Below are positions 9,118-19,298 of a stretch of DNA of 26,482 bases, one piece after another. The stretch's first letter is position 1; each line of letters begins with the position of its first letter. Origin of the DNA: Apostichopus parvimensis (taxonomy: Eukaryota; Echinodermata; Holothuroidea; Aspidochirotida; Stichopodidae); assembly GCA_000934455.1 (NCBI GenBank), contig KN884966.1, positions 88,129-114,610 of the forward strand, written 5' to 3'. The notes beneath the pieces were generated by a model, which searched no databases, was not told where the DNA came from, and saw only the letters and a program-made list of their open reading frames with translations. Both the position numbers and the translations under genes were made by a program.

Positions 9118-11090
9118 TTTTGATTAGCAATATTTTGGAGCAGTTTATCCATTTGTTTGTTCGAAAGGTATTAGTCATAGGCGAGATAACGATGTCAATC
9201 CCTTATGCCTTGTGCTCCGTTTTAGCAGACACAGGCTAAGTTTGTTATCATGTTAGAAATTTGAAATTCTTCAAAATGGAAACACTGCCGAACTTACCGT
9301 ACTAGAAAATGTAAGACAACATAATTAAACGCTAACTCAACAAATCCACTTGGTATATAAAGAAGAATAGAGATTTAGCATTAAAATTGTATCTGCTACA
9401 ACATGATGATAAAATTAGTGTGATATTGCTCTTGTAATAGTAGAGAAGGATCGGAAGCAGCTTAAACAAATACATTTTTGCTTGTTTTGTAATTCCAAAT
9501 ACTACTAATATAGACATGTTATAACAGCCGAGCATATCACAGTTCAAATTTTATGAAATGACGATGTTATCTGTTAAGACAAAAACATAATGTATAGCAT
9601 TTCCAGTACATGAAATGAATTTAGACAATTCTCTGAATAACCAGACAAAAACAAGCTGTAAATCATTCCTGAAAGTTTAACAGTTCTCTGATGTTTTCTT
9701 CTCCATCAAATTTGTGAAAATTCTTGAAAACAATGTTTTCACATGGGTCATCTTGTCAATAGTTTTAACACGTTTAACATGTCAAGAGTTACTTTTTGGC
9801 ACGAGTTAGTATCCTGCTAGAAGAATATGGCCCTTAGATAAAATACAATGGTATCACATTTACCTAAAATTATAAATTATCAAATCTACATAATCGAAAT
9901 CATTTCGTGGATTGATTTGAGCTATTTTAGTAGTGCATTTTATACTTTGCTGTTGCCAAAAGAGTAAAGTACACAATATAATACAATCTCTACAAAGAAA
10001 TTGTAGCGTAAAGGGGAGAGGTGGGAGTGGGGCCGGGGAGATATATTTTTATCGTCGAAAATGTTATTCAGGAAGCAACGACTCACACTGTTTGAGAAGT
10101 TACTGTTGTATCTGTACACAACATTATATTTATAATCACCGTATGCTAAATATCACATGCCATATTTTCCCTGTTTATAATGCTCGTGCGAACTATTGCC
10201 ATAACATATCATTTGAGGGATTAATTAGATATCTTTCAACCTATTACCATACATAGAGTAGTTATAAGTGTTACGACAATACTTTCCAGTTTTAACACGG
10301 GTTAGAACAGAGACATTTAAATACAGTGTAATATATTTGATGTTGTTTAATTTGTAAAAGTCTATCATCCATGTCTAGTATTGGGAGAGTTCACTTTTGT
10401 ATACTGAACTACATTACACCTTACATGTTACTGTTAAACGACAAACGAAAATAAGGATCTTTACTACACCGACCAGCCACATGGTATAATGAAGGGAAGG
10501 TGTGAGTCGTGTGGGAGGGAGGGAGTGGTGGAGGACAGCGAAGAGGGAGAGTGTGGGTGGGGATCGGTGACTACTCCCATCGCATACATGTTATAGAGAT
10601 AGATTATATTTTCAGTAGGAAATCTGGTCATTAACTATGAACGACGACATGAATGAGAATATCTTCGCGTCTGTTTACATTTAATTCCGGTATTCAAAAT
10701 GAGACTATGAAACGTTACCTAGTTTGTCAGTAACGTCGCGACTTTATGGAGCATCTTATGTGAAAATCAAGTAAACTACGGTATTTGTGACATGAGAGAT
10801 TTAAATAGAGGACCATGGATATCTGTCTTTCTCGTAGCAGTTTATTTCCATATAATACATTGCCACTAATGAACTATTTCGCACAGTTGTAGCTAATATA
10901 TGCATCAATTATTTAATCCTTTAGACGGTGAATAGCCTGTAATATTCCAAAATTTGACAAAAACATCACTTTGGATTGTCATTAAAATGTTAGTGAATTG
11001 GATTATGTCAAAAGTAATTTTTTTCTATAAAAACGAAATATAATTTACAGTTTTCAGATTTATCCTAACTTGAACTTTAAAAAAAAAAAA
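9118..11090. other. Non-coding, AT-rich; purine-rich patches
   Basis: No convincing exon seen. Two G/A-rich patches (about 10010-10045 and 10490-10565, with gggagggagggagtgg) stand out from the AT-rich surroundings, and a run of 17 or more A lies at about 11079-11095. Open stretches at 9332-9547 (minus) and 9933-10256 (plus) look accidental, with no recognisable motif. Confidence 0.5.
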
Positions 11091-11094
11091 AAAA

Positions 11095-11520
11095 ACTAAA
11101 GACAAAACAAGAAACCATGTTTTCAAGAATTCCTGATCAACATAACTTTGCAATTAAAATTGAAGAGTATAATTATTTAAGTACAAGCAACCACAATAAG
11201 AATCATGTTAGTTTTAAAGTGTTAGAAATGTTCTCTGCATCTAGACTGAGTTATTCCCCTAGGAATATGGCCTTTAGTGATTTTCTTATGATAGGGTGAA
11301 ATTGTAGTTTTACTTTTTCCAGAATATGGCTTATACCTGACACTATAATATAACAAAAGGGATTCAATGGAAGAAAACATACAAATCTTCCGTGAAATTG
11401 ATTTATGTGATAAGGCATTTACATAGTTTTTAAACAGTTTTTTTTCTTCTTACTTTTCGTCTGGATTGGTGGCACAAAGAATAAAGAAACATTCTACTAC
11501 AAATTTCATTTTGACTATGA
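11095..11520. repeat. Direct repeat pair, copy 1
   Basis: Shares a long alignable run with 11681-12100, offset about 586 bp. Common landmarks include gaattcctgatcaacataac, tttgcaattaaaattgaaga, aatatggcctttagtg, ggaagaaaacatacaaatct and aaggcatttacatagttttt. Copies differ by scattered substitutions and small indels. The family is not recognised. Copy 1 follows directly after a poly-A run. Confidence 0.88.
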
Positions 11521-11680
11521 TTCAAAAAAAAATAAATTCAATAAAAATCAAATGCAATTTACATTTTGTTGAGAAAGCTCTCGCTCCAATTATGAAGTAT
11601 TACTTATTCTCTACGTTTTTTTAACTGTTATAGATTAATCCTTATTGGAAGTAAAAAAACAAAAACAAAACTATAACAAA

Positions 11681-12100
11681 ACTAAAGACAGAACAAGAAA
11701 CCATGTTTTAAAGAATTCCTGATCAACATAACTTTGCAATTAAAATTGAAGAGTGCAATTATTTAAGTACAAGCAGCCAGAATAAGAATCAGGTTATTTG
11801 TAAAGTGTTAAAATGTATTCGGCATGTACACTGAATTATTTCCATAGTAATATGGCCTTTAGTGGTTTTCGTATGATAGGGTGGAGTTGTAGTTTTACTA
11901 TGTCTAGAATATGGCTTATTCTTGATACTATACTGTAACAAAAGGGATTTAATGGAAGAAAACATACAAATCTTCCGTGAAATTGATTTATTTGATAAGG
12001 CATTTACATAGTTTTTAAACAGTTTTCTTTTTCTAACCTCACGTCGGGATTGATGGCACAAAGACTTAAGAAAAAGATTTTTATTTTGACTATGGTTTTA
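11681..12100. repeat. Direct repeat pair, copy 2
   Basis: Second copy of the repeat at 11095-11520, separated from it by about 160 bp of AT-rich sequence. It starts after a run of A-rich sequence (gtaaaaaaacaaaaacaaaa), as copy 1 does. Possible origins are a local tandem duplication or two insertions of one A-rich-flanked element. No coding capacity seen. Confidence 0.88.
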
Positions 12101-14531
12101 TACATATAACTATTATCCACCTTTAAAATTCACATTGCACTGTGTAAAGATTGGTTTGAAACTTAAATAATTTAAACGTCACAACCTAAACTAAGTACAA
12201 AGCTAATGATTAGATTACATTATTCAAATGACTCGAAAAGGTAAATCAAATGTTACAAAAATGGCAATTTATAAGCTCTCATAAAAAAAACTTATACGCA
12301 GAAGTAACGCCTATGACATTAAAAAGCGCCTTTTGGGTTTTATTTTAATTCTAGTTTATTCAATTAGAGATCGTGTAATAACAATACTATAAGAAAACAA
12401 TGCTCTTACAATACTATTAGTTGTCATTACCATCACCAAATCGCTACCACTTACTAGATTTCAACGTTTTTGAAATTTAAAAGGCGTGCGATAGAGATGT
12501 TTTTGAAAACTTTGTCATTTCAAATCAAATAAATGAACATGTCTTACATTTTTCTGCTCTTATGTCAATCATCTTATAAAAAGAACGATTAACACAAATG
12601 AATTTATCAATATAAGAAAGCGGAGTATTGGGATTATATTTCATGGGAATTTGTAACAATTTATAGCCTAACTATTGGAAAAAGAGAAACACGGAAAGAG
12701 AAAAATTGGAAGCTAGCCACTAAAATCGTCGTAGACATTTTTCATGATTGCGTGCCATATCACTTTTGCGTGAAAGCAATTTAAGCCACAACGTAGCATC
12801 TGAAAACAGCCGTAGCACTCACAAAAGTTGTATTTGTACTTCTCTGGCTTTGTTGAAGTATATTTTTCTTTGATAATTCGTTCTGCTATTAATCCGTGAA
12901 ACTAAGTTAATTATTTTCAGCATTTAATTTCCTAAATGTCACTTTTTTTTATTTTCCATAAATTAGTTTAAATAAGATTGACGTGTATACCAGTTAGTTT
13001 TAATGTTATCAACCTTGTTTCCTTGAACATGTACAAAAATAGGGATCGTAATGTTTATGTCTTCAAAATACATTTCAAAACATCTTTACTTTTTGTTGTA
13101 GACTATTTGTCACATAATGCTACTTAAATACCGATATATATTAAAGTGATACGGTATGAGCATGTAAAGAAGGTAAACATTTAGGTGCTCTTAAGAAATT
13201 GTAACGCTGCAAATGTTGGGTTTGAATGATAGTTTACAGCAATATCATCACACTTAAAACTGAGCATTGCTTCAAATGTGATTAAACCTGAATCGGTCTT
13301 GCCACTCTTTTAAAGTTATAAATATCTTTTTGAAAAGGATGTTCCTTATCGTTCAAAATTGTGTTCACAGTAGTTACCCAACTGTTTGACTATTTGAAAT
13401 GGAAGTTAATTAAGCATCTTTGTAGTTGGATTAATACATAGAAATGTTTTGCTTTTAGATTAGCCAACGCCACTGTTGCTTTAATGTATTCATAAGAATA
13501 ATGTGAACAACGACAAGCAATACAGTGTCCGTTTTGGAAATCATATCAAAATAACAGAGCTGACAAAGGAAGTTGCCTCTATACAGATGGATATCAAGTT
13601 ATTCGTATGTATTTTATGTCAAATAATAAAAGAGAAGCAAGGCAATAAATAAATATAAACATTAGAAACGTTTTACCACACAGAGAATACCGAGTATCGC
13701 TCTGTATCGATAGAGAATATGATTATTGGATTTTAAGCAGGGAGACAAATTTTAACATAGGAATCTAGAAGTAACTGAATACTATAGTTAAGTAATAAGT
13801 TTTTCCTAAAAAAAAATTCATGGAGCATGAATTTATAAGCTAGAATAATATACATGTGAATTTAAACTCAGTAATTCATAATTTGAAATGAAGGAGTGTT
13901 GTAACGTATTGGTATGTATCTGTGAAAGGTAGGGTTGGCTATTGGAGGTTCTTTAAGGGATATGTGGGAGAAAGATATACTCACAGTTTGAAAAGAGACT
14001 GATTTTTCCCAGCCATATCACGAAACGTCATTGACTTTTAAAAATTGGTGTCTAACGAAAACCGATTGAGAAGTTTGAATTAGCTTTTCTTCTAAGTATT
14101 TTAAACGTAAGCAAAGTTTAGAGAATACAGTATTTGGGCATAGGAAAACCAGTTATAACTATTTTACCCTTTTTTCGTTATCGCAATACGTGTGGTTAAA
14201 TTAAAAAAGTTTCGTTAAAAGTCAAAACATTGTTGTCCTATCGCGAAGTTAAAAAAATTGAGTATATTTAATTGAAGGCCTTCTTATTGAATATCATCAG
14301 GTACTTTTATCGAAGTTTTCCTATTTCTTGGAAGATGCTAACACTTCAGTTTGTCACGTCATTTAATATTAACAGGGCTAGCCCAACAACACATCAACGC
14401 AACTTATGTAACTTTAGAAACAGTCAGAAGAAATTCAATGGTAAAATACAAAATATATTTAATAATGAAAAGACTTACCAATTCTGTTCCAAACGAGTTC
14501 CAAATCGTCAAAATAGTCAACAAAACTTTGA
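12101..14531. other. Non-coding, no feature recognised
   Basis: AT-rich sequence with no convincing exon on either strand. The open stretch at 14272-14562 (plus) has no recognisable domain. Confidence 0.45.
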
Positions 14532-14700
14532 AAAACTTCTCCATTATTTCGGGTTTGTATAAATGTTACCCAAAAAAAATTCGATGAAGTGCAAGATGAC
14601 AAATGGCACAGAGTCTCTCTATAGGGATGGTCAACTCTCTATGGAAATGACCGCAGTAGTATGGATGTCCATTAATGCCATTATTTTATTTGAAATATAA
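14532..14700 (+). pseudogene. Possible laminin-G domain fragment with a frameshift
   Basis: One frame reads INVTQKKFDEVQDDKWHRVSL and stops at 14622-14624. The overlapping next frame reads LYRDGQLSMEMT and stays open to 14698-14700. The two join naturally as WHRVSL/YRDGQLS, which resembles the laminin-G core (D-x-x-W-H-x-V-x-L ... R-D-G-x-x-x-L-x-V-D). A single-base frameshift in a decayed exon would explain the break. No clean splice sites were seen. The match is a short motif only. Confidence 0.28.
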
Positions 14701-16403
14701 TTTGGTGAACAGCTTATACAAATGTACTGCACATCTGTAGTATCCGTAGGCTTGTATGTAAAGATGACTATTCGACATGCGCAATCCAACTTAATAGTAT
14801 TCAGAGCTATTTATATCTTGAACATTCAGTATATAGTACAGTAAGCTTAGGTGCATGATGTCGAATTGTCCTTGATCCGATAAATGCAGCATAACACCAA
14901 GTGTATACTTATTGACTATCGTTGAACTATACTAATTATACTTATTGAACTATCTATTTCCAAGGACAACAATGATATTGTAATTCAATAATAGTAAAAT
15001 GTATTTGGTTTTTAAAACGAATATCAATTACGGTGGTCACTTTTATTTTATGTTACATCTAGTGTGGTTCATATTAAAGTATTTTCTAGTTGTATGTCGA
15101 AATAATGACGTCAATGCTACCAAGCCGATGAAAAGAGTAGGAATCATGATTTGCTTGTTCTGGTTAAGCTGCTATTATCGATATTTTTAAGAACCCTTTA
15201 TGAGTAATTAATTTAGCTAAGTAAATTTCTCTTTTACGTCGGAAGGTAAAATTAAAGATGTATCGAAATGACAGGAAGTGATACTACTAATCAGCACATG
15301 AAGTACAATGCATCTTATATACAGTGAAATGTACGGTATGATCTATTCTACACTATCAATATATATGTACAAATATCTAATTAACACATTTTGGAAAAGG
15401 TCGATGAATTGAAGCGGTAAGCTATATGAACAATACTTCCTTGTTTATGATGCCTACGTCACAACCTGTTTGCAGAATCGAGTGTCCTCACATCTGATTG
15501 AATAAACATGTCAGCTGTTTTGCTGGGCTTTGACTCAATTTTTGATTGACGGCAAGATTTACATCCATACTGACTGTAAATTATGAAGAAAAGCTTTTCG
15601 TCATATATATAAGATATTGAATCTAAGAAGATTGTTATGACTTTTGAATAGGTACTTTGATACCAGATAAAAACCTCTCTTTTAATGAAAGTAATTTATA
15701 TCAATCAGCAGAGGAGTGACTAGAGCTTCTTTGGAGGCGTAGAACTACGTTATAGTTGTAGCTATAAGCGGTTCATTTAACCGTGGCCCACAGTTATCAG
15801 GGGGTCCTGAGCGTTGGTTCCCAAGGCCACACCCTACTCCTAACATCCCTTCACAAGACAGACGTCAGCACAATTTTGTGGCCCTCCGCCTAAAATTTGA
15901 ATTGAATTTCGTTACAGAGGGTAGAGACTTTAAATTCCCATACAAATGAATTTCAGCACAAGCGGTAAGTCAACTTAGTATAGTAGTTATACAGTAGTAA
16001 AGGCACATTCTGTTAACCGTCTGAAATAGTACAGTATTAGTAAATCGAACCTTGTTTTGCCAATGCCAGACATGCATATATAAGAACAAAATTAAATTCA
16101 TACACTTCTCAACTATAGGGATGTATTCTACTAACTCTTTTAGCTAACTGTTTGTATTATATCAGAAATAATACAGTGGAACTTTTGGGATACGTTGGGG
16201 TTAAGAAATGAAACTTTTCATACCAGTCGACATTTTGAAATAAAATGTCGTACTTTAAGGTTTGAGCATAATCAGTGGAAATTATGAAATAATGTAGTCG
16301 ACATTTTCGATAAGTCTTGATACAATACGTCAAATTTTTGAAGTATTTCTTGTCATTTCCGGGGTTACTATAGTTGCACGAAAACTTACTCTTAGATAAA
16401 TGA
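14701..16403. other. Non-coding, no feature recognised
   Basis: AT-rich with a more GC-balanced patch at about 15720-15960 (around ccgtggcccacagttatcag and ccacaccctactcc) that may be an unrecognised repeat. The open stretch at 14999-15190 (plus) shows no known motif. Confidence 0.4.
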
Positions 16404-16674
16404 ATTCTGGAAGGCCTTGACTTTGAATACCATATCAGAATTTGTCACCTAAAAGTTGAAACATATTTGGCAATTTATGTGGATGAACACGGCCCACATA
16501 TTAAACCAATTGCTTCAAGTAAAAAAAAAATGCAACTTAACAACCTTTGTGAAATCGCAGAGTTTACAGAAATTGGCTATTCGGGCCAGAATTGGATCTA
16601 CATTTCCCTTGAAAAGGAAGGATTTACGCCTCTGTACTTTTATTACACGTTTTATATTCGTTGTGATGCATTAG
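16404..16674 (+). CDS. Exon of an unrecognised protein (internal)
   Basis: An open frame begins after TGA at 16401 and reads ILEGLDFEYHIRICHLKVET, YLAIYVDEHGPHIKPI, LCEIAEFTEIGYSGQNWIYI, SLEKEGFTPLYFYYTF and YIRCDAL. It ends at a usable donor TTAG before GTATGG in phase 1. The amino-acid mix is balanced and unlike a random AT-rich translation. The alternating hydrophobic pattern suggests a beta-rich domain; a FERM F3/PTB-like fold crossed my mind but is not supported by any firm motif. The true 5' edge is unclear: one option is the acceptor GGAAG before GCCTTG near 16414. Without splicing, the frame stops at 16698-16700. Confidence 0.45.
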
Positions 16675-17154
16675 GTATGGAAGTTGCGCCAAAGACTTAA
16701 AATAAGTTAACTTTACATTTTAGCCTATTTGAATCTTCTATTGCAATAATTCATTAATAAATTTACATTAAATCAAATGCAGTGATAAATATTCAATGTA
16801 TCACATTTTTATATCCATAATTTGAGAGCAATGTAAATTTATATCATCTTCATATAAAAGTATTAACTATTGAAAGGGGTAAAACTTGTAGGAAAAAACT
16901 GTTGAAATCCCAGCCAGTAAAAATCAGATTAATTTACAAATCGAGGGATTTGCATTGGAATGGTTATATTGATATTAACTATATCATCTATGTTACACTG
17001 CTATGTTTTCTTTAATATCATAAGCAGCAATTTCCATCATTGTGTAGATGTGGAGTTATAGATTAACCTTATCCATCTTTTAGGGTTCAGTAGTCAAACT
17101 CTTTGTTTATTGTTTTACTTCTTATTTTAATTGGTGGCTAATAGAGGGCAGCAG

Positions 17155-17256
17155 AGCTGGAAAGAGAAGCGGAAGAGGAAGCAAGGAAGACTCAAGAGGC
17201 TTTAAAACAAGCCAAGAATGCGAAAGAGAGACGAGTGGCTGAGGAGGCTGAACAAG
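17155..17256 (+). CDS. Charged coiled-coil exon
   Basis: 102-bp exon, phase 1 in and out. The translation is ELEREAEEEARKTQEALKQ then AKNAKERRVAEEAEQ, almost wholly Glu/Lys/Arg/Ala/Gln, as expected for a long alpha helix or coiled coil. The acceptor is GGCAGCAG before AGCTGG; the donor is AACAAG before GTACAA. The entering phase fits the exon at 16404-16674, giving the junction YIRCDAL-ELERE. The leaving phase fits both 17718-17782 and 19180-19298. The family is not recognised; low complexity makes homology unreliable. Confidence 0.55.
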
Positions 17257-17717
17257 GTACAATTTAAGCAAACCAAATGTAATCAAAGAAGAGGAATTAA
17301 TTAGCATTTTAGTAGTTTGTAAATAGTATTTATTAATTAGTTTGGTAATAATGTATTAAATAGGCTATAAAACACACAAACCAACAAACAAACCCCACTC
17401 AAAGCGGAAAACTTAACGAGGCATAGCATAGAATAGCAAAGTATGGGATTTTGTTTAATCAAGAATATAGTATCCTGTAATGAGGTTATCTTCAGAGAAT
17501 ATTTTCATAGAAATAAATTTGAAAAGTACAATGAAGGATATGTCGTTTTCCTTCCCTCCATAGAACCAAGCGTTGCTGATGTCTTACCGGAATGCTTCAT
17601 AAACATTACACATTGTCACACAGTTAGAGAGTTAACCGTGATGACTGTAAGAAAAATAACTGAAATTTATGTGAAGATTTATTATTCATAATTGTTTTTA
17701 CATGTTTAATATTGCAG

Positions 17718-17782
17718 AAGAAAAACATGTGGGAAACAGAAGGAAACTGAAAATTGGAATTCAAAATAAAGTCCAGGATTAA
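17718..17782 (+). CDS. Possible last exon, version A
   Basis: After the acceptor ATATTGCAG, phase 1 gives EEKHVGNRRKLKIGIQNKVQD and a TAA stop at 17780-17782. The same frame reads on past the stop as ITKSVKEVRVATLADTDGSL to a TGA at 17855-17857. This continuation also looks protein-like, so the TAA may be a disabling mutation or the true end. The start is fixed by phase with 17155-17256. Confidence 0.4.
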
Positions 17783-17857
17783 ATCACTAAATCAGTTAAA
17801 GAAGTAAGAGTAGCAACATTAGCTGACACAGATGGTAGCCTAGCTGAAGAAAGCTGA

Positions 17858-18469
17858 AATGGTTTAATTTTCCTGATAGTTTGAAATAATGTTTGATGCT
17901 GATAGCAATAGTTTGGTAATATGATTGGCCTGGAATGAGGGAACAAAGAAAAATGAGAAGGAAAACTAAAAGCTCCAATGCATTGTTTGTCAGAATTCTT
18001 TAAATATAACTTATTTGATTTTTATTTTAAATTGTGTAATTTTTCTTTTTCATACATTTATCATGTTTAATTTCAGGGACTTCAAACAACAAATTTAGAC
18101 TCTAATTGATGATATTATTTTTCTTCATCATCTACTGGGAATTTAAATTCATCCCTGTTTGTATTCTGTTGAAAGAAATGGTTGAAAGAAATTGTGCAAC
18201 AGAAAACTATCTGGAAAATTATGCATGAAGTTGATTAGAGTAAACTATTAAATGGTTTCACTTCAAGTGTCTCATGTATTCTTTCCTAATTTTCATTCAT
18301 CTCTTTATTTTACTTTTTGCTGCATCTTAAGCTTTTTATTAATCCCTCGCTTTATTTTAATTGTTAATTTGTTGTTGTTTTTCTGCTACGTTTCCCTTCA
18401 TCTTATAGTCCTTTTGTTCTTTATTTCTTACGTTTTTGCTATTTGTTTAAACTCGTTTTACTTTTAAGG
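17858..18469. other. T-rich non-coding stretch
   Basis: No exon recognised. 18250-18465 is strongly pyrimidine-rich on the plus strand; its long open frame is a hydrophobic low-complexity translation of that bias. Confidence 0.5.
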
Positions 18470-18605
18470 ACCTCGGGGAGATAAGCACTCTTCCTAACCG
18501 AGTTCAACCCTAGTATCAAAAGTTACACATGAAAAAGGTGCTTGAACCTGTAACCTTTAGAGTACAGTCCTGTGCTCTACTGACTGAGCTAGCCAGCTCT
18601 TAGTT
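18470..18605 (-). mobile_element. tRNA-derived SINE
   Basis: On the minus strand the head reads GAGCTGGCTAGCTCAGTCAG, then TAGAGCACAGGACTG, with a pol III A box (TAGCTCAGTCAGTAGAGC, 18574-18591) and a B box (GGTTCAAGC, 18540-18548) at tRNA spacing. The cloverleaf is degenerate: the anticodon and T stems pair poorly, so it is not a functional tRNA. A non-tRNA body follows (about 18470-18537), containing GTGCTTATCTCCCCGAGG. The lysine-type D-arm is suggestive of a tRNA-Lys ancestor, but this is not certain. Confidence 0.75.
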
Positions 18606-19179
18606 GGGGGCTGGGGCTGCTGTATTCTTTGCTATTGCACTACTATATACTACAACAAAATTGGAAATTGTGCTTAACAAAATATAAGAAACCCTTTGGG
18701 ATGTATTTAATATGAAATTTACCTAATTTGGCTTGATGTTTATCTTGAGAAACTCTACGTTCCAGTTAACAGACTGGAGATGTTTAAAATTCATATTAAT
18801 ACGGTTGACAAAATACAAAACATTACTGGTGTACATTGTTAGAGACAGTGTCAAAGGGCAACTGATTGCAACTTTGGGTGGTTTGGTGAGGCGTGGGGTG
18901 AGGGTGAGGGGTTGGGACAGAGATTTTGTCAAGTTTTAAGCTGACATGACTATATGTTATAAATGGGGTGGCGGTAAAATTAATGCCAGAGGAGAGATGC
19001 ATCATTAGTCTAATGAACTAACTGAATGATCTGATAGGTAAATCAACTGTATGCAGTTTGTTATTCTTATGGGTTATAAAATTCACATCATGTAAAGTTC
19101 CTTAAAATTATGATATATTTGAAATGTTAATCATCCAGATAAGTAATCATATAAATATTCCCCTTTTATCATAAAACAG
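18606..19179. other. Non-coding
   Basis: No exon recognised. A G-rich patch (about 18870-18920) stands out. The overlapping open stretches on both strands at 18723-19005 show no known domain. Confidence 0.45.
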
Positions 19180-19298
19180 CCGTCATTAACGGAAGAAGAT
19201 GTCATGGAGCGTTAGAAGCAAATGGTAGAAGGAACTCCAAAGAGTCAAAAGGAGGACATAAAACAAAATTAAAACAGAAATATCTTCTGGATCTCTAG
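19180..19298 (+). CDS. Possible last exon, version B
   Basis: After the acceptor ATAAAACAG, phase 1 joins in frame to 17155-17256 and reads AVINGRRCHGALEANGRRN then SKESKGGHKTKLKQKYLLDL, stopping at 19296-19298: a basic tail. A different frame of the same segment reads PSLTEEDVMER, a TAG, then KQMVEGTPKSQKEDIKQN, which also looks protein-like. Which frame was used is therefore unclear. Alternative 3' end, or relic of a decayed gene. Confidence 0.28.

Noticed and set aside
16404..16674. FERM F3 / PTB domain assignment
   Set aside because: Only a general beta-strand pattern and a following charged helix suggest it; no diagnostic residues, so the product is left unnamed.
17443..17691. Exon encoding an 82-residue open frame between coiled-coil and tail exons
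   Set aside because: No splice sites in matching phase were found and no motif was recognised; left as intron.
18252..18467. Multi-pass membrane peptide (71 residues, Phe/Leu rich)
   Set aside because: Direct result of a T-rich stretch; no start context, splice sites or homology cue.
18530..18605. Functional tRNA gene
   Set aside because: The A and B boxes are present, but the anticodon and T stems do not pair and there is no proper acceptor stem; a SINE head fits better.
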